This document shows positions 19,717 through 28,474 of a stretch of 64,000 bases of DNA, piece by piece (position 1 is the stretch's first letter; each line of letters starts with the position of its first letter). The DNA comes from Fusobacterium perfoetens (GTDB lineage: Bacteria; Fusobacteriota; Fusobacteriia; Fusobacteriales; Fusobacteriaceae). The notes under the pieces are model-generated. The model ran no database searches. It was not told the DNA's origin and saw nothing but the letters and a program-made list of their open reading frames with translations. The position numbers and the translations under genes are program-made. The DNA lies in assembly GCF_021531595.1 (NCBI RefSeq), contig NZ_JADYUD010000010.1, forward strand, positions 1-64,000. Direction: 5' to 3'.

Positions 19717-20402
19717 TAATACATGGAACAGGAACAATGGGGAAAATTTTAAAAGAAACTGCAGAACAAAGTAAAAATTTTACTGTAACTGGATTTGCAG
19801 ATGAACTTACAAATGAAAAAGGAGATATTATTATAGATTTTTCTCATTTTTCAAGAATAAGCTCTTTACTTGAATTTGCAGAAGTAAAAAATCTTCCAGT
19901 TATTTTGGCTACAACTGGATATTCAGAAGAAATTTTTGAAAGAATAAAAAAAGCATCTCAGAAAATACCTATTCTTCTTTCTTCAAATATGTCATTGGGA
20001 ATAAATCTTATGCAAGAGATACTTTCAAGAATAGTTCCAGTCCTTTATGAAAATTATGATATAGAAATTGTTGAGACTCATCATAGTAAAAAAATAGATT
20101 CGCCAAGTGGAACAGCAAAAACTCTTGCAGAAGTTATAGAAAGAAACTGTAGAGAAATTTTAAAAAGACAATATGGAAGAGAAGGAAATAATCCAAGAGA
20201 AAAAAAAGAAATAGGTATACATTCTTTAAGAGGAGGAACAGTAGTTGGAGAACATTCTGTTTTCTTTTATGGAAATGATGAAATATTTGAAATAAAGCAT
20301 ACAGCTCTATCTAAAAAGATTTTTGCAGAAGGAGCTTTAAAGGCAACTGAATTTTTAGTGAAACAAAAAGCAGGACTTTATTCAATGAAAGATATATTTT
20401 AA
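19707..20402 (+). CDS. dapB: 4-hydroxy-tetrahydrodipicolinate reductase
   Basis: Reduces the DapA product to tetrahydrodipicolinate with NAD(P)H. At 231 residues it is a short member of the family. N-terminal GTGTMGK nucleotide-binding motif, SSNMSLGINL, and the catalytic region ETHHSKKIDSPSGTA with HSLRGGTVVGEH further on. The start overlaps the dapA end by 10 bp. Confidence 0.95.
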   Translation: MEIIIHGTGTMGKILKETAEQSKNFTVTGFADELTNEKGDIIIDFSHFSRISSLLEFAEVKNLPVILATTGYSEEIFERIKKASQKIPILLSSNMSLGINLMQEILSRIVPVLYENYDIEIVETHHSKKIDSPSGTAKTLAEVIERNCREILKRQYGREGNNPREKKEIGIHSLRGGTVVGEHSVFFYGNDEIFEIKHTALSKKIFAEGALKATEFLVKQKAGLYSMKDIF

Positions 20403-20439
20403 ATTAGATACTAATGAAATGTTTGGAGGACAAAAATAG

Positions 20440-21144
20440 ATGAACAGTTTAAATACAGCAGAAGAGATAATAGCTTTTATAAAAAGTTCAGAGAAAAAAA
20501 CACCTGTAAAAGCATATATAAATGGAAATCTTTCAGGAATTTCAACTTCAGCAAAAATTTTTAAGGGAGACGAATCTTATATTTTAATAGGTGAGTCTTC
20601 TGAAATTGATAGAATAATAGAAGAAAATAAGGATAGAATACTAGATTTCTATATTGAAAATGACAGAAGAAATTCAGGAGTCCCTACTCTTGATTTGAGG
20701 AATATAGATGCAAGAATAGAGCCTGGAGCTATAATAAGAGATAAGGTAACAATAGGAAAAAATGCTGTTATAATGATGGGAGCAGTTATAAATATTGGAG
20801 CTGTTATTGGTGAAAATACAATGATTGATATGGGAGCAGTTCTAGGTGGAAGAGCAACTGTTGGAAAAAATTGTCATATAGGAGCAGGAGCAGTTTTAGC
20901 AGGAGTAATAGAACCTCCTTCAGCAAATCCTGTAATTATTGAAGATGGCGTTCTTGTAGGAGCAAATGCAGTTATAATTGAGGGGGTAAAAGTAGGAGCA
21001 GGAGCAGTTGTAGGAGCAGGAGCAGTTGTTCTTGAAGATGTTCCAGCAGGAGCAGTTGTAACAGGAAATCCTGCTAAAATAATAAAAACTGTTGATAAAA
21101 AAACTTTAGAAAAGACACAGCTTGTAGAAGACTTAAGAAAATAA
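20440..21144 (+). CDS. dapH: Tetrahydrodipicolinate N-acetyltransferase
   Basis: Acetylates tetrahydrodipicolinate, opening the ring and committing the pathway to the acetylated branch. The 234-residue size matches DapH, not the succinylase DapD. The C-terminal two thirds are a left-handed beta-helix made of hexapeptide repeats ([20 protein letters not shown] and following). The N-terminal DapH domain covers about residues 1-80. Repeated GCAGGAGCAGTTG-like DNA in the repeat region is due to the hexapeptides. Followed at 21 bp by an aminotransferase, the next enzyme in the branch. Confidence 0.93.
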   Translation: MNSLNTAEEIIAFIKSSEKKTPVKAYINGNLSGISTSAKIFKGDESYILIGESSEIDRIIEENKDRILDFYIENDRRNSGVPTLDLRNIDARIEPGAIIRDKVTIGKNAVIMMGAVINIGAVIGENTMIDMGAVLGGRATVGKNCHIGAGAVLAGVIEPPSANPVIIEDGVLVGANAVIIEGVKVGAGAVVGAGAVVLEDVPAGAVVTGNPAKIIKTVDKKTLEKTQLVEDLRK

Positions 21145-21165
21145 GAGTAAGCAGGTATATTTTTT

Positions 21166-22302
21166 ATGATAGGATTAAATAAAAAAACAGAAAAATTAAA
21201 ATATTCTTTAATAAGAGTTCTTAAAGAAGAAGCAACTAAATATTCGGATGTAATAAATCTTACAATAGGAGAGCCAGATATTCCTACTCCTAAAAATCTT
21301 GTTGAAGAAGCCATGGAATATGGAAAAAATAATCAGCTTAATTATGCACAGGCAGGAGGAAGTGAAAAAATAAGAACTCTTGTAGCTGAATATTATAATA
21401 AAAAATATAAATCAACTTATAATGCAGAAAATGTTGTAATGAATGTAGGTGCTTCTGAGGCTCTTTCTTCATGCTTTAAAACAATTATAAATCCAGGAGA
21501 TGAAGTGGTTATAACCTCACCTTTTTATCCTGCTTATCCTCCAATGATTGAATTGTGTTATGGGATACCAGTAATTTTAAATATACATGAAACAAAATTT
21601 AAAATAACCCGTAAAACATTAGAAAAATATATAACACCAAAAACAAAAGCAATTTTATTAAATAATCCATGTAACCCTACAGGGAATGTTATGACCTTGG
21701 AAGAAATGGAAGTAGTAGCAGACTTTATATCAGAAAGAGATATTTTCTTAATAGCAGATGAAGTTTATAGCAGTCTTGTTTTTTATGAATTTTATTCTTT
21801 TGCTTCTTTTGAGAAGATAAAGGATAAACTTATAATAATAAATGGTTTCTCAAAATCATATTCAATGACAGGATGGAGAATAGGCTACACATTATGTCCT
21901 GAAAGATATAGAAAAAATTTTTTAAATGCAACTTTTTATACTTTGAGCTGTCCTATGTCATTATCTCTTAAAGGTGCTGAAATAGCCTTAGAAAAATTTT
22001 CAGATTTTAATACAGCAGATATTTATAAAGAAAGGGCTGAATATATGGCTTCTGCTTTAGAGAAGATAGGTTTTAAGGTTTTAAAACCTAAAGGAGCTTT
22101 TTATATTTTTGCAGATTATACTGATCTTTCAAAATTAGATTCTTTTAAATTTACAATGGATATTTTAGAAAAAGTAAAAGTGGCAGTTGTTCCTGGAATA
22201 TCATTTGGAACAGAGGGATATATAAGAATTGCTCTTACTGTTGATATGGAAAAACTTAAAGAAGCAGTTAAAAGGCTGGAGAAATATTTTAAAGCAATAT
22301 AG
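21166..22302 (+). CDS. PLP aminotransferase class I/II; probable N-acetyl-diaminopimelate aminotransferase
   Basis: 378-residue fold-type I aminotransferase. The NNPCNPTGNV motif, ADEVYSSLVF and the PLP-lysine segment INGFSKSYSMTGWRIGY are clear. In Bacillus the same place in the pathway is held by PatA, which uses glutamate to aminate N-acetyl-2-amino-6-oxopimelate. Its position right behind dapH under the L-box supports this substrate; by sequence alone it could be another aspartate or aromatic aminotransferase. The ribosome binding site is weak (AAGCAGG). The operon lacks dapF and lysA. Confidence 0.85.
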   Translation: MIGLNKKTEKLKYSLIRVLKEEATKYSDVINLTIGEPDIPTPKNLVEEAMEYGKNNQLNYAQAGGSEKIRTLVAEYYNKKYKSTYNAENVVMNVGASEALSSCFKTIINPGDEVVITSPFYPAYPPMIELCYGIPVILNIHETKFKITRKTLEKYITPKTKAILLNNPCNPTGNVMTLEEMEVVADFISERDIFLIADEVYSSLVFYEFYSFASFEKIKDKLIIINGFSKSYSMTGWRIGYTLCPERYRKNFLNATFYTLSCPMSLSLKGAEIALEKFSDFNTADIYKERAEYMASALEKIGFKVLKPKGAFYIFADYTDLSKLDSFKFTMDILEKVKVAVVPGISFGTEGYIRIALTVDMEKLKEAVKRLEKYFKAI

Positions 22303-22314
22303 TTTATTATTAAA

Positions 22315-22360
22315 AAATGGGGTTGTTGTATTTTTGTGAATTTACAATAGCCCCCATTTT
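22315..22360. terminator. Terminator after the dap operon, with MITE-like ends
   Basis: GGGGTTGTTGTA (22319-22330) pairs with TACAATAGCCCC (22343-22354) using G-T pairs; A-rich left and T-rich right flanks make it a bidirectional terminator for the dap operon and the convergent MATE gene. The ends resemble those of the palindrome at 54502-54600. Confidence 0.8.
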
Positions 22361-22374
22361 AATAATATATATTT

Positions 22375-23818
22375 TTAATCTATTTTTGCTCTAAGTTCAA
22401 TTTCTTCTTCTTCAAGAAGTCTTCCTTCTACTTTAGATTTAACTAGTTCTTTATGTCTTTTTCTAAGCTGTTCTTTTAAAATTCTCATTTCTCTCTTTAT
22501 AAGAAGATAAGTAAGAAGTGTTGAAAGAAAATCTGCAACAGGAGCAGAGAACCATATTCCAGTAAGGCCAAATAATTTTCCCATTATTTTAATACATGGA
22601 ATAAGAATGATTATTTGTCTTGAAAGACTTATAAATAAACTTAATTTTGGTTTTCCAACAGCTTGAAAGTATACAGAAGAAATAATTTGAAAACCTATTA
22701 TAGGAAACATTATAGTATTTATTCTAAGACCATTAATAGCTATATCTAAAATTTCTTGCTCTCTTGTAAAAATAAAAATAAAATACTTTGATAAAAATTG
22801 AGTTGTTATAAAAGCAACAACACATATAGCAGTTGCAGCAAAGATTGCTTTGAAAAGAGCCTCTTTTACTCTTCCATAAAGTCTTGCACCATAGTTATAT
22901 CCTAAAATTGGCTGAACACCTTGGTTTATTCCAAAAATAGGCATAGCTAGGAAGATTACTATTCCTTGAATAATTGCCATTGCTCCTATTGAAGCATCAC
23001 CACCATAAATTTTTAAAGTACTGTTATTATGTATAATTTACAAAACTAGATCCAAGCTGAAGAGCAAAAGGAGCAGATCCCATCATAGTAATGTCCTTAA
23101 CTCTTTTTAATTTTGGAATAAGATTTGAAGCATATAATTTTAATCCACTGAAACGAGAATTAAAATAAAATATTGTCCATGCAGCTGAAGCATACTGAGA
23201 TATAATTGTAGCAAGAGCAGCTCCTTTTACACCCATTTCAAAATAAAAAATAAAAATAGGATCAAGAACTATATTTATTATTGCTCCTATAAGAAGAGTT
23301 GCCATAGACATTCTTGGGTTACCATCAGAACGGATTCCAACATTTGCTACATATCCTACAATAGCAGCAGGAAATCCAAATGCAACAATAGATAGATATT
23401 GTTTTGTAAAAATTCCTGTATTTTCACTTCCACCAAGAATATCAACAAGGCTGTCCATAGAAATTAAGACAAGAATCATCAGAATTACTGAAACAATTAT
23501 TCCATATCCTATAGCATTTCCAAGAAAACATTCTGCCTCTTCTTTTTTCTTTCTTCCAAGATTAAGTGATATATTTGTTCCAGAACCAAGTCCTATAAGA
23601 ACTGCAAAAGCAAAAGATAAAATAACTACAGGAAAAGTAAGTCCAACTCCAGCTATTGCAAAGTGTCCTATTTCTTTAATATTTCCTATATAAATTCTAT
23701 CTACAATATTATACAAAGCATTAACAAGCATTCCTATAACTGCAGGTACTGAAAACTGCACCAAAAGTTTTGTAATTTTTTCTGTTCCCATAAATTTATG
23801 TTTGACATCGCTACTCAT
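22375..23818 (-). pseudogene. MATE-family efflux transporter, split by a frameshift
   Basis: Two neighbouring minus-strand reading frames (23027-23818, 263 residues, and 22375-22980, 201 residues) are the N- and C-terminal parts of one MATE transporter. The first begins GTEKITKLLVQFSVPAVIGM and has six membrane segments; it stops after SSFVNYT. Removing one base near 23035-23040 would join it to a frame reading IHNNSTLKIYGGDAS and then straight into the second part, which carries the usual GINQGVQPILGYNYGAR motif. It is therefore either a recent inactivating one-base insertion or a sequencing/assembly error. The start (ATG at 23818) is 33 bp downstream of the marR gene, which probably controls it. 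Confidence 0.85.
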
Positions 23819-23851
23819 ATTATTTTTCCATCCTTTTTTCCTTTAAAAAAA

Positions 23852-24289
23852 TTATACATTCCAACTATCAAGAAGTTTTTTATTTATTCTATAGAGTGTT
23901 TCTAAATCCTCTTCTCCTATTATTTCTTTCACTTTATCTTGAAATATTTCTGATACTTCAAAAATTGTGTCAAGTAATTCTTGAGATTTTTCTTTTAGCT
24001 CTATATAAGTTATTCTTTTATCTGACTGGCATATTGTTTTTTTGATATATCCTTCAGATTCAAGTTTGTTTATAAGAGTTGTAACAGTAGATTTATCTCG
24101 TCCTAAATGTTCTGTAAGTTCTTTCATAGAAAGTTTTTTATTAAAGTGAAGTATAATAATTATTCTCATATAAGAATAACTTAAAGTTATACCTTTTTTT
24201 TTAGCTTCTTTTTCAATAAAACAACAACTTTTTATTCTTATCCTGGAAATATAACTGAAAAGAGTATTTTCCAGCTTTTTATTTTTCAT
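23852..24289 (-). CDS. MarR-family transcriptional regulator
   Basis: 145-residue winged-helix regulator. The DNA-binding core is LSMKELTEHLGRDKSTVTTLINKLE followed by the wing ESEGYIKKTICQSDKRI; the DKR wing motif is typical of MarR. I use the ATG at 24289 because GGGAGGAGG lies just upstream; an in-frame ATG at 24307 overlaps that site. It sits immediately upstream of the frameshifted MATE gene, the usual arrangement for a local drug-responsive repressor. Confidence 0.9.
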   Translation of the reverse strand: MKNKKLENTLFSYISRIRIKSCCFIEKEAKKKGITLSYSYMRIIIILHFNKKLSMKELTEHLGRDKSTVTTLINKLESEGYIKKTICQSDKRITYIELKEKSQELLDTIFEVSEIFQDKVKEIIGEEDLETLYRINKKLLDSWNV

Positions 24290-24386
24290 TTTATCCTCCT
24301 CCCTCATCTAAAAATTTTACCATAAATTTAGTTTTATATCCAACTTTTTTTAAAATTAATAAAGATATGAAAAAGGATATAATAAA

Positions 24387-24426
24387 AATCTCCTTTAAAA
24401 TTATTTTTGCAATTTTAAAGGAGATT
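24387..24426 (-). terminator. Terminator of the flavoprotein gene
   Basis: A 16-base perfect inverted repeat, from AATCTCCTTTAAAATT (24387-24402) to its complement ending at 24426, followed on the minus strand by a T-rich run. It ends transcription coming from the gene at 24462. Confidence 0.85.
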
Positions 24427-24461
24427 GTCTATCTTTTGAAATAATTGTTTTTTAATAAAAA

Positions 24462-26099
24462 TTAATTATATTCTTTTTTTACTTTTATATAGCCATTTTC
24501 TTTAAAAACTATAATTTTATATACTATATCTGATTGCTTAGGGAAATCTTCTCTATAATGAGCCCCTCTGCTTTCTTCTCTGTTAAGCATTGCAGTAAAT
24601 AAAACTTTAGCAGTTTCTGTTTTAAAATATATTTCAAAATCTATTTTATTAGAAGTTTTTATATTGTAGTCTTTTTTTATTTTCTCAATTTCTATAAGAG
24701 CTTCTTTTAATTTTTCACCATTTCTTTTAATTCCACCTTTTTCTGTTATAAGTTTTTTTATAGATTTAATGATGTCATTTTTAGAAGAAGATTTTGTAGT
24801 ATTGTTAGATTCTAATGAATTAACCCAGTTTGTGAATTCATTTTTTAAATACTCATTAGAAATATTTTCTAAAGGATTATTTTTTATATATTCATCAGCA
24901 GTGCAGGCAGCTCTTCTTCCAAATACTAAAGCACCTCCTACAGAGTTTCCTCCAAGTCTGTTTGCTCCTTCAACTCCTGATATAATTTCTCCAGCAGCAA
25001 AAATTCCAGGAATATTTGTTTCTCCATTACAGCTGACTTTTACTCCACCATTACAACTGTGGGCAAATGGAGCAACAACAACTTCATCATTGCACATATC
25101 TATACCTATACTTTTTTTTAGCCAATCAAGATAAACTTTATAAAATTCTCCTTCATCTAAATATAAATCTTTATGAAATTTTAGTTTTACTCCATTTATA
25201 TTATCTGCCATTTTTAAATCTATTACAGAACTTTTAAAATCACAGCTAAATGGAGCATAGGAACTTCTTTCCAGCCATAAATCTTTTATATTTTTATCCT
25301 CAATTCCTGAAAATAATTTTTTATCATCATGAGTATACATTCCAAGACAATATTTTAAAGTATGTTCTCCAAAAAGAGTATTATATACAGGTTTTATAAA
25401 TGCAGGAATAAATTGAATAAATTCCATATTCTGAAGTTGAGCTCCTGCATCAAGAAGAACAACATGTCCTGATCCATCAATATCTGAAGGATAAAGATTG
25501 TGCTCATAAAGTCCAGCTATTCCTCCTGAAGCCATTATTATTACAGGAGCTTTTATTATAAAAAGTTCTCCTTCGTTACTTTGAAAAACAGCTCCAGCTG
25601 TTTTGTTATTATATTTTAAAATTTTTATTATTTTAGCTTGTTCTTTTATTTTTATATTTTCAATATTTTTAAATATTATTTTTGCTTCTTCTTTAGCCTT
25701 TTCCCATTCATTTATAAGGAAAATATCTCTGGCATATTTAGCAAAACATGCAGGTCTCTTATCGTTTCTTAGCCATGGTTTAAAACCAATTTCATTAAGA
25801 GAAGTTATACTTTCTTTGATATCTTTTATATATGTGTCAATCATATGAGGGTTTTCCATTCCTCTTCCTATTGTTCTTATATCATTTTTAAAAAAATCTA
25901 AATCTTCTTTTTGGTCAGCTGTTGCTTGTATTCCTAAAGTTCCTTTTAGAGGGAAATAACTAGCTCCTCCACATAATTTTCCATTTGTGACAAGAATGAC
26001 ATTTCTTCCTCTTTCAGCAGCTTTCTTAGCAGCAGTAAGTCCTCCTATCCCACTTCCTACAACTATGATATCACAGTTTAAAATTTTATTTATTTTCAT
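24462..26099 (-). CDS. FAD-dependent oxidoreductase of the fumarate reductase / L-aspartate oxidase family
   Basis: 545-residue flavoprotein. The FAD-binding GSGIGGLTAAKKAAERG motif is at residues 17-33; the capping domain region and the second FAD segment GIFAAGEIISGVEGANRLGGNS follow, and the C-terminal SRGAHYREDFP matches the C-terminal domain of succinate dehydrogenase/NadB flavoproteins. No nadA, nadC or iron-sulfur subunit gene is adjacent, so a soluble oxidase (NadB-like), a fumarate reductase or another unsaturated-acid reductase are all possible. No signal peptide or heme-binding domain is seen. Divergent from the second MATE gene. Confidence 0.8.
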   Translation of the reverse strand: MKINKILNCDIIVVGSGIGGLTAAKKAAERGRNVILVTNGKLCGGASYFPLKGTLGIQATADQKEDLDFFKNDIRTIGRGMENPHMIDTYIKDIKESITSLNEIGFKPWLRNDKRPACFAKYARDIFLINEWEKAKEEAKIIFKNIENIKIKEQAKIIKILKYNNKTAGAVFQSNEGELFIIKAPVIIMASGGIAGLYEHNLYPSDIDGSGHVVLLDAGAQLQNMEFIQFIPAFIKPVYNTLFGEHTLKYCLGMYTHDDKKLFSGIEDKNIKDLWLERSSYAPFSCDFKSSVIDLKMADNINGVKLKFHKDLYLDEGEFYKVYLDWLKKSIGIDMCNDEVVVAPFAHSCNGGVKVSCNGETNIPGIFAAGEIISGVEGANRLGGNSVGGALVFGRRAACTADEYIKNNPLENISNEYLKNEFTNWVNSLESNNTTKSSSKNDIIKSIKKLITEKGGIKRNGEKLKEALIEIEKIKKDYNIKTSNKIDFEIYFKTETAKVLFTAMLNREESRGAHYREDFPKQSDIVYKIIVFKENGYIKVKKEYN

Positions 26100-26300
26100 T
26101 AGATCTTCCTTTCAAATTAAAAATAGATTTTATTATATAGTATATCAGAAAAATTTTTAAAAAGAGATATTTGTTTTTGAAAAATTTTTCAGTGCCGCCG
26201 CGTCCTTAATTATAAAAGATTATTTTTAATATTTATATTTTATTTACAGATTAAAAAAATTTTGTCATAATATAGGTATATTAAGAGGGAAGGAGGCGTG

Positions 26301-27671
26301 ATGGGAATTATGGTAAATAACTCACAGATACAATTTTTAAAAATGACAGAAACACCTATTCCTAAATTAGTAAGTTCATTAGCTGTCCCTACAATTATAA
26401 GTATGCTAACATCTTCAATATATAATATGGCTGATACATTTTTTGTTGCTAAGTTAGGAACAAGTGCAGCAGGAGCAGTTGGAATAGTTTTTTCTTTAAT
26501 GGCTGTAATACAAGCTGTGGGTTTTGGACTTGGGATGGGTTCTGGAAGTAACATTTCAAGACTTTTAGGACAACAGAAAAATAAGGATGCAGATATGATT
26601 GCATCTACTGGATTTTTTTCAGCTATAACTTTTGGGTTAATTCTTACTATTACAGGAACTATTTTTATAAATATACTTATGAGAAACTTAGGAGCTACAG
26701 AAACAATTCTTCCATATGCGAGGGATTATGCAAAATATATTCTTTTTGGAGCTCCTATCATGTGTGCCTCATTTGTGATGAATAATATTCTTCGTTCAGA
26801 GGGAAAAGCGGCTCTTTCTATGGTAGGGATTACTTTTGGTGGAATTCTTAATATAGTTTTAGATCCAATTTTTATTTTTGTATTTAAATTAGGAATTTCA
26901 GGAGCTGCTATAGCCACTCTTTTAAGTCAATGTGTAAGTTTTTCTTTATTGTTATCATGTTTCATAAAAGGAAAAAGTACTACGAAGCTTCGTGTAAAAA
27001 ATATTTCAAAGAAGATAGGGACATATTTTTTAATAATAAAAACAGGTCTTCCTTCTTTATGTAGACAGGCTTTAGCAAGTATTGCTACTATAGTTTTAAA
27101 TGTGAATGCTGCTTTTTATGGAGATTCTGCTGTTGCAGCTATGTCAATAGTGGGAAGGATATTTATGTTTACTATGTCTGCTATGATAGGTTTAGGACAA
27201 GGATTTCAGCCTGTTGTAGGATATAATTATGGAGCAAGAAAATACGATAGAGTAAAGGAAGCTATCTTTTTTACTGGTAAAGTAGGTACTTTTGTGATGA
27301 CATCTTTTGCTGTTTTAGGTTTTATATTTGCAGAGAATATAATGGAATTTTTTAGGAAAGAAGATATGGCTGTAATTGCAATAGGAACTTTTGCTATTAG
27401 AGCTCAGTGTCTTGCTCTTCCTATTCATCCAATGATTGTTGTTTCAAATATGACATTGCAAATGGTAGGAAAATCATGGCAAGGAACATTTCTTTCAGCA
27501 GCAAGACAAGGAATATTTTTTATTCCAGTTATTTTGATTCTCTCACAGACAATTGGGCTTACAGGTATACAAATAACACAGCCAATAGCAGATGTTTTAA
27601 ATGCTTTGTGTTCAATACCATTTATGGTAGCCTTTTTTAAAGAAATTACAGCTAAAAAAACTAAATTTTAG
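26301..27671 (+). CDS. MATE-family efflux transporter
   Basis: About 456-residue, 12-helix multidrug/toxin exporter. Typical features: TPIPKLVSSLAVPTIISML at the N terminus, SIYNMADTFFVAKLG, and the duplicated half with GLGQGFQPVVGYNYGAR. The ribosome binding site AAGGAGG ends at 26296; in-frame starts are GTG 26298, ATG 26301 and ATG 26310, and I prefer 26301. Intact, unlike the copy at 22-24 kb. Only 9 bp separate it from the activase gene downstream, so the pump and the double-cubane pair are probably one transcript. Confidence 0.9.
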   Translation: MGIMVNNSQIQFLKMTETPIPKLVSSLAVPTIISMLTSSIYNMADTFFVAKLGTSAAGAVGIVFSLMAVIQAVGFGLGMGSGSNISRLLGQQKNKDADMIASTGFFSAITFGLILTITGTIFINILMRNLGATETILPYARDYAKYILFGAPIMCASFVMNNILRSEGKAALSMVGITFGGILNIVLDPIFIFVFKLGISGAAIATLLSQCVSFSLLLSCFIKGKSTTKLRVKNISKKIGTYFLIIKTGLPSLCRQALASIATIVLNVNAAFYGDSAVAAMSIVGRIFMFTMSAMIGLGQGFQPVVGYNYGARKYDRVKEAIFFTGKVGTFVMTSFAVLGFIFAENIMEFFRKEDMAVIAIGTFAIRAQCLALPIHPMIVVSNMTLQMVGKSWQGTFLSAARQGIFFIPVILILSQTIGLTGIQITQPIADVLNALCSIPFMVAFFKEITAKKTKF

Positions 27672-27680
27672 GAGGAAAAA

Positions 27681-28442
27681 TTGTATAAGATAGGAATAGA
27701 TATAGGATCTACTGCAGCTAAAGTAGCTGTTATGGAAAAAAATGACATTATTGATTATTTTGTTATGCCTACAGGATGGAGCAGTGTTGAAACTGCTGAA
27801 AATATTTTTAAAAAATTAAATGAGAAAGGTTATAATAAAGGAAATTCAAAGTATGTTGCAACGGGATATGGAAGAATTTCAGTTCCTTTTGCAGATAAAA
27901 CTGTAACTGAGATAACATGTCATGGAGCAGGTGCATATTATTTTTATGATAAAGATTGTACAGTTATTGATATAGGGGGACAAGATACTAAAATTATAAC
28001 TATACAAGATGGTATGGTTTCAGATTTTACTATGAACGATAAATGCTCTGCAGGAACAGGAAGATTTATTGAAGTTATGGCAAATACTTTGGGAGTGTCA
28101 ATAGATGAATTAACAGAATTGGCAGAAAAAGGTAAAGATGTAAAAATAACTTCAATGTGTACAGTATTTGCAGAATCAGAGGTTATAAGCCTTATAGGGC
28201 GTGGTGAAAAAAGAGAAGATATTGCTTTTGGAATTATAAATTCAGTTGTGACTAGAGTTGTTTCATTATGCAAAAAACATGGAAAAAATAATACTTTTTT
28301 CCTTACAGGAGGACTTAGCAGCAATAAATATATTCTTTCTCTTTTAAGGGAACAACTTCAAAGTGAAGTTGTAACAAATGAAATGGGAAGATATGCAGGA
28401 GCTGTTGGAGCAGCTGTTGTAGCAGGAAAAATAAAAAAATAA
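27681..28442 (+). CDS. yjiL: 2-hydroxyacyl-CoA dehydratase-type activase (YjiL-like ATPase)
   Basis: 253-residue ASKHA-fold ATPase of the BadF/BadG/HgdC family. It holds one [4Fe-4S] cluster per dimer and uses ATP to push low-potential electrons into its partner. GIDIGSTAAKVAV at residues 4-16, IDIGGQDTK at about 97, NDKCSAGTGRF (cluster Cys) near 117 and CTVFAESE (second cluster Cys) near 155 are all visible. The start is TTG after GGAGGA. It is followed 32 bp later by its partner protein. Size and order match the E. coli yjiL-yjiM pair. Confidence 0.92.
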   Translation: MYKIGIDIGSTAAKVAVMEKNDIIDYFVMPTGWSSVETAENIFKKLNEKGYNKGNSKYVATGYGRISVPFADKTVTEITCHGAGAYYFYDKDCTVIDIGGQDTKIITIQDGMVSDFTMNDKCSAGTGRFIEVMANTLGVSIDELTELAEKGKDVKITSMCTVFAESEVISLIGRGEKREDIAFGIINSVVTRVVSLCKKHGKNNTFFLTGGLSSNKYILSLLREQLQSEVVTNEMGRYAGAVGAAVVAGKIKK

Positions 28443-28474
28443 ATTAAAATATATTAATGGAGGAACTAAAACTA

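Noticed and set aside
20874-21314. Minus-strand 146-codon ORF over dapH
   Set aside because: It is the antisense shadow of hexapeptide repeats and crosses into the next gene; no ribosome binding site.
24769-25134. Plus-strand 121-codon ORF inside the flavoprotein gene
   Set aside because: Fully inside a well-supported gene on the other strand; composition is that of an antisense frame.
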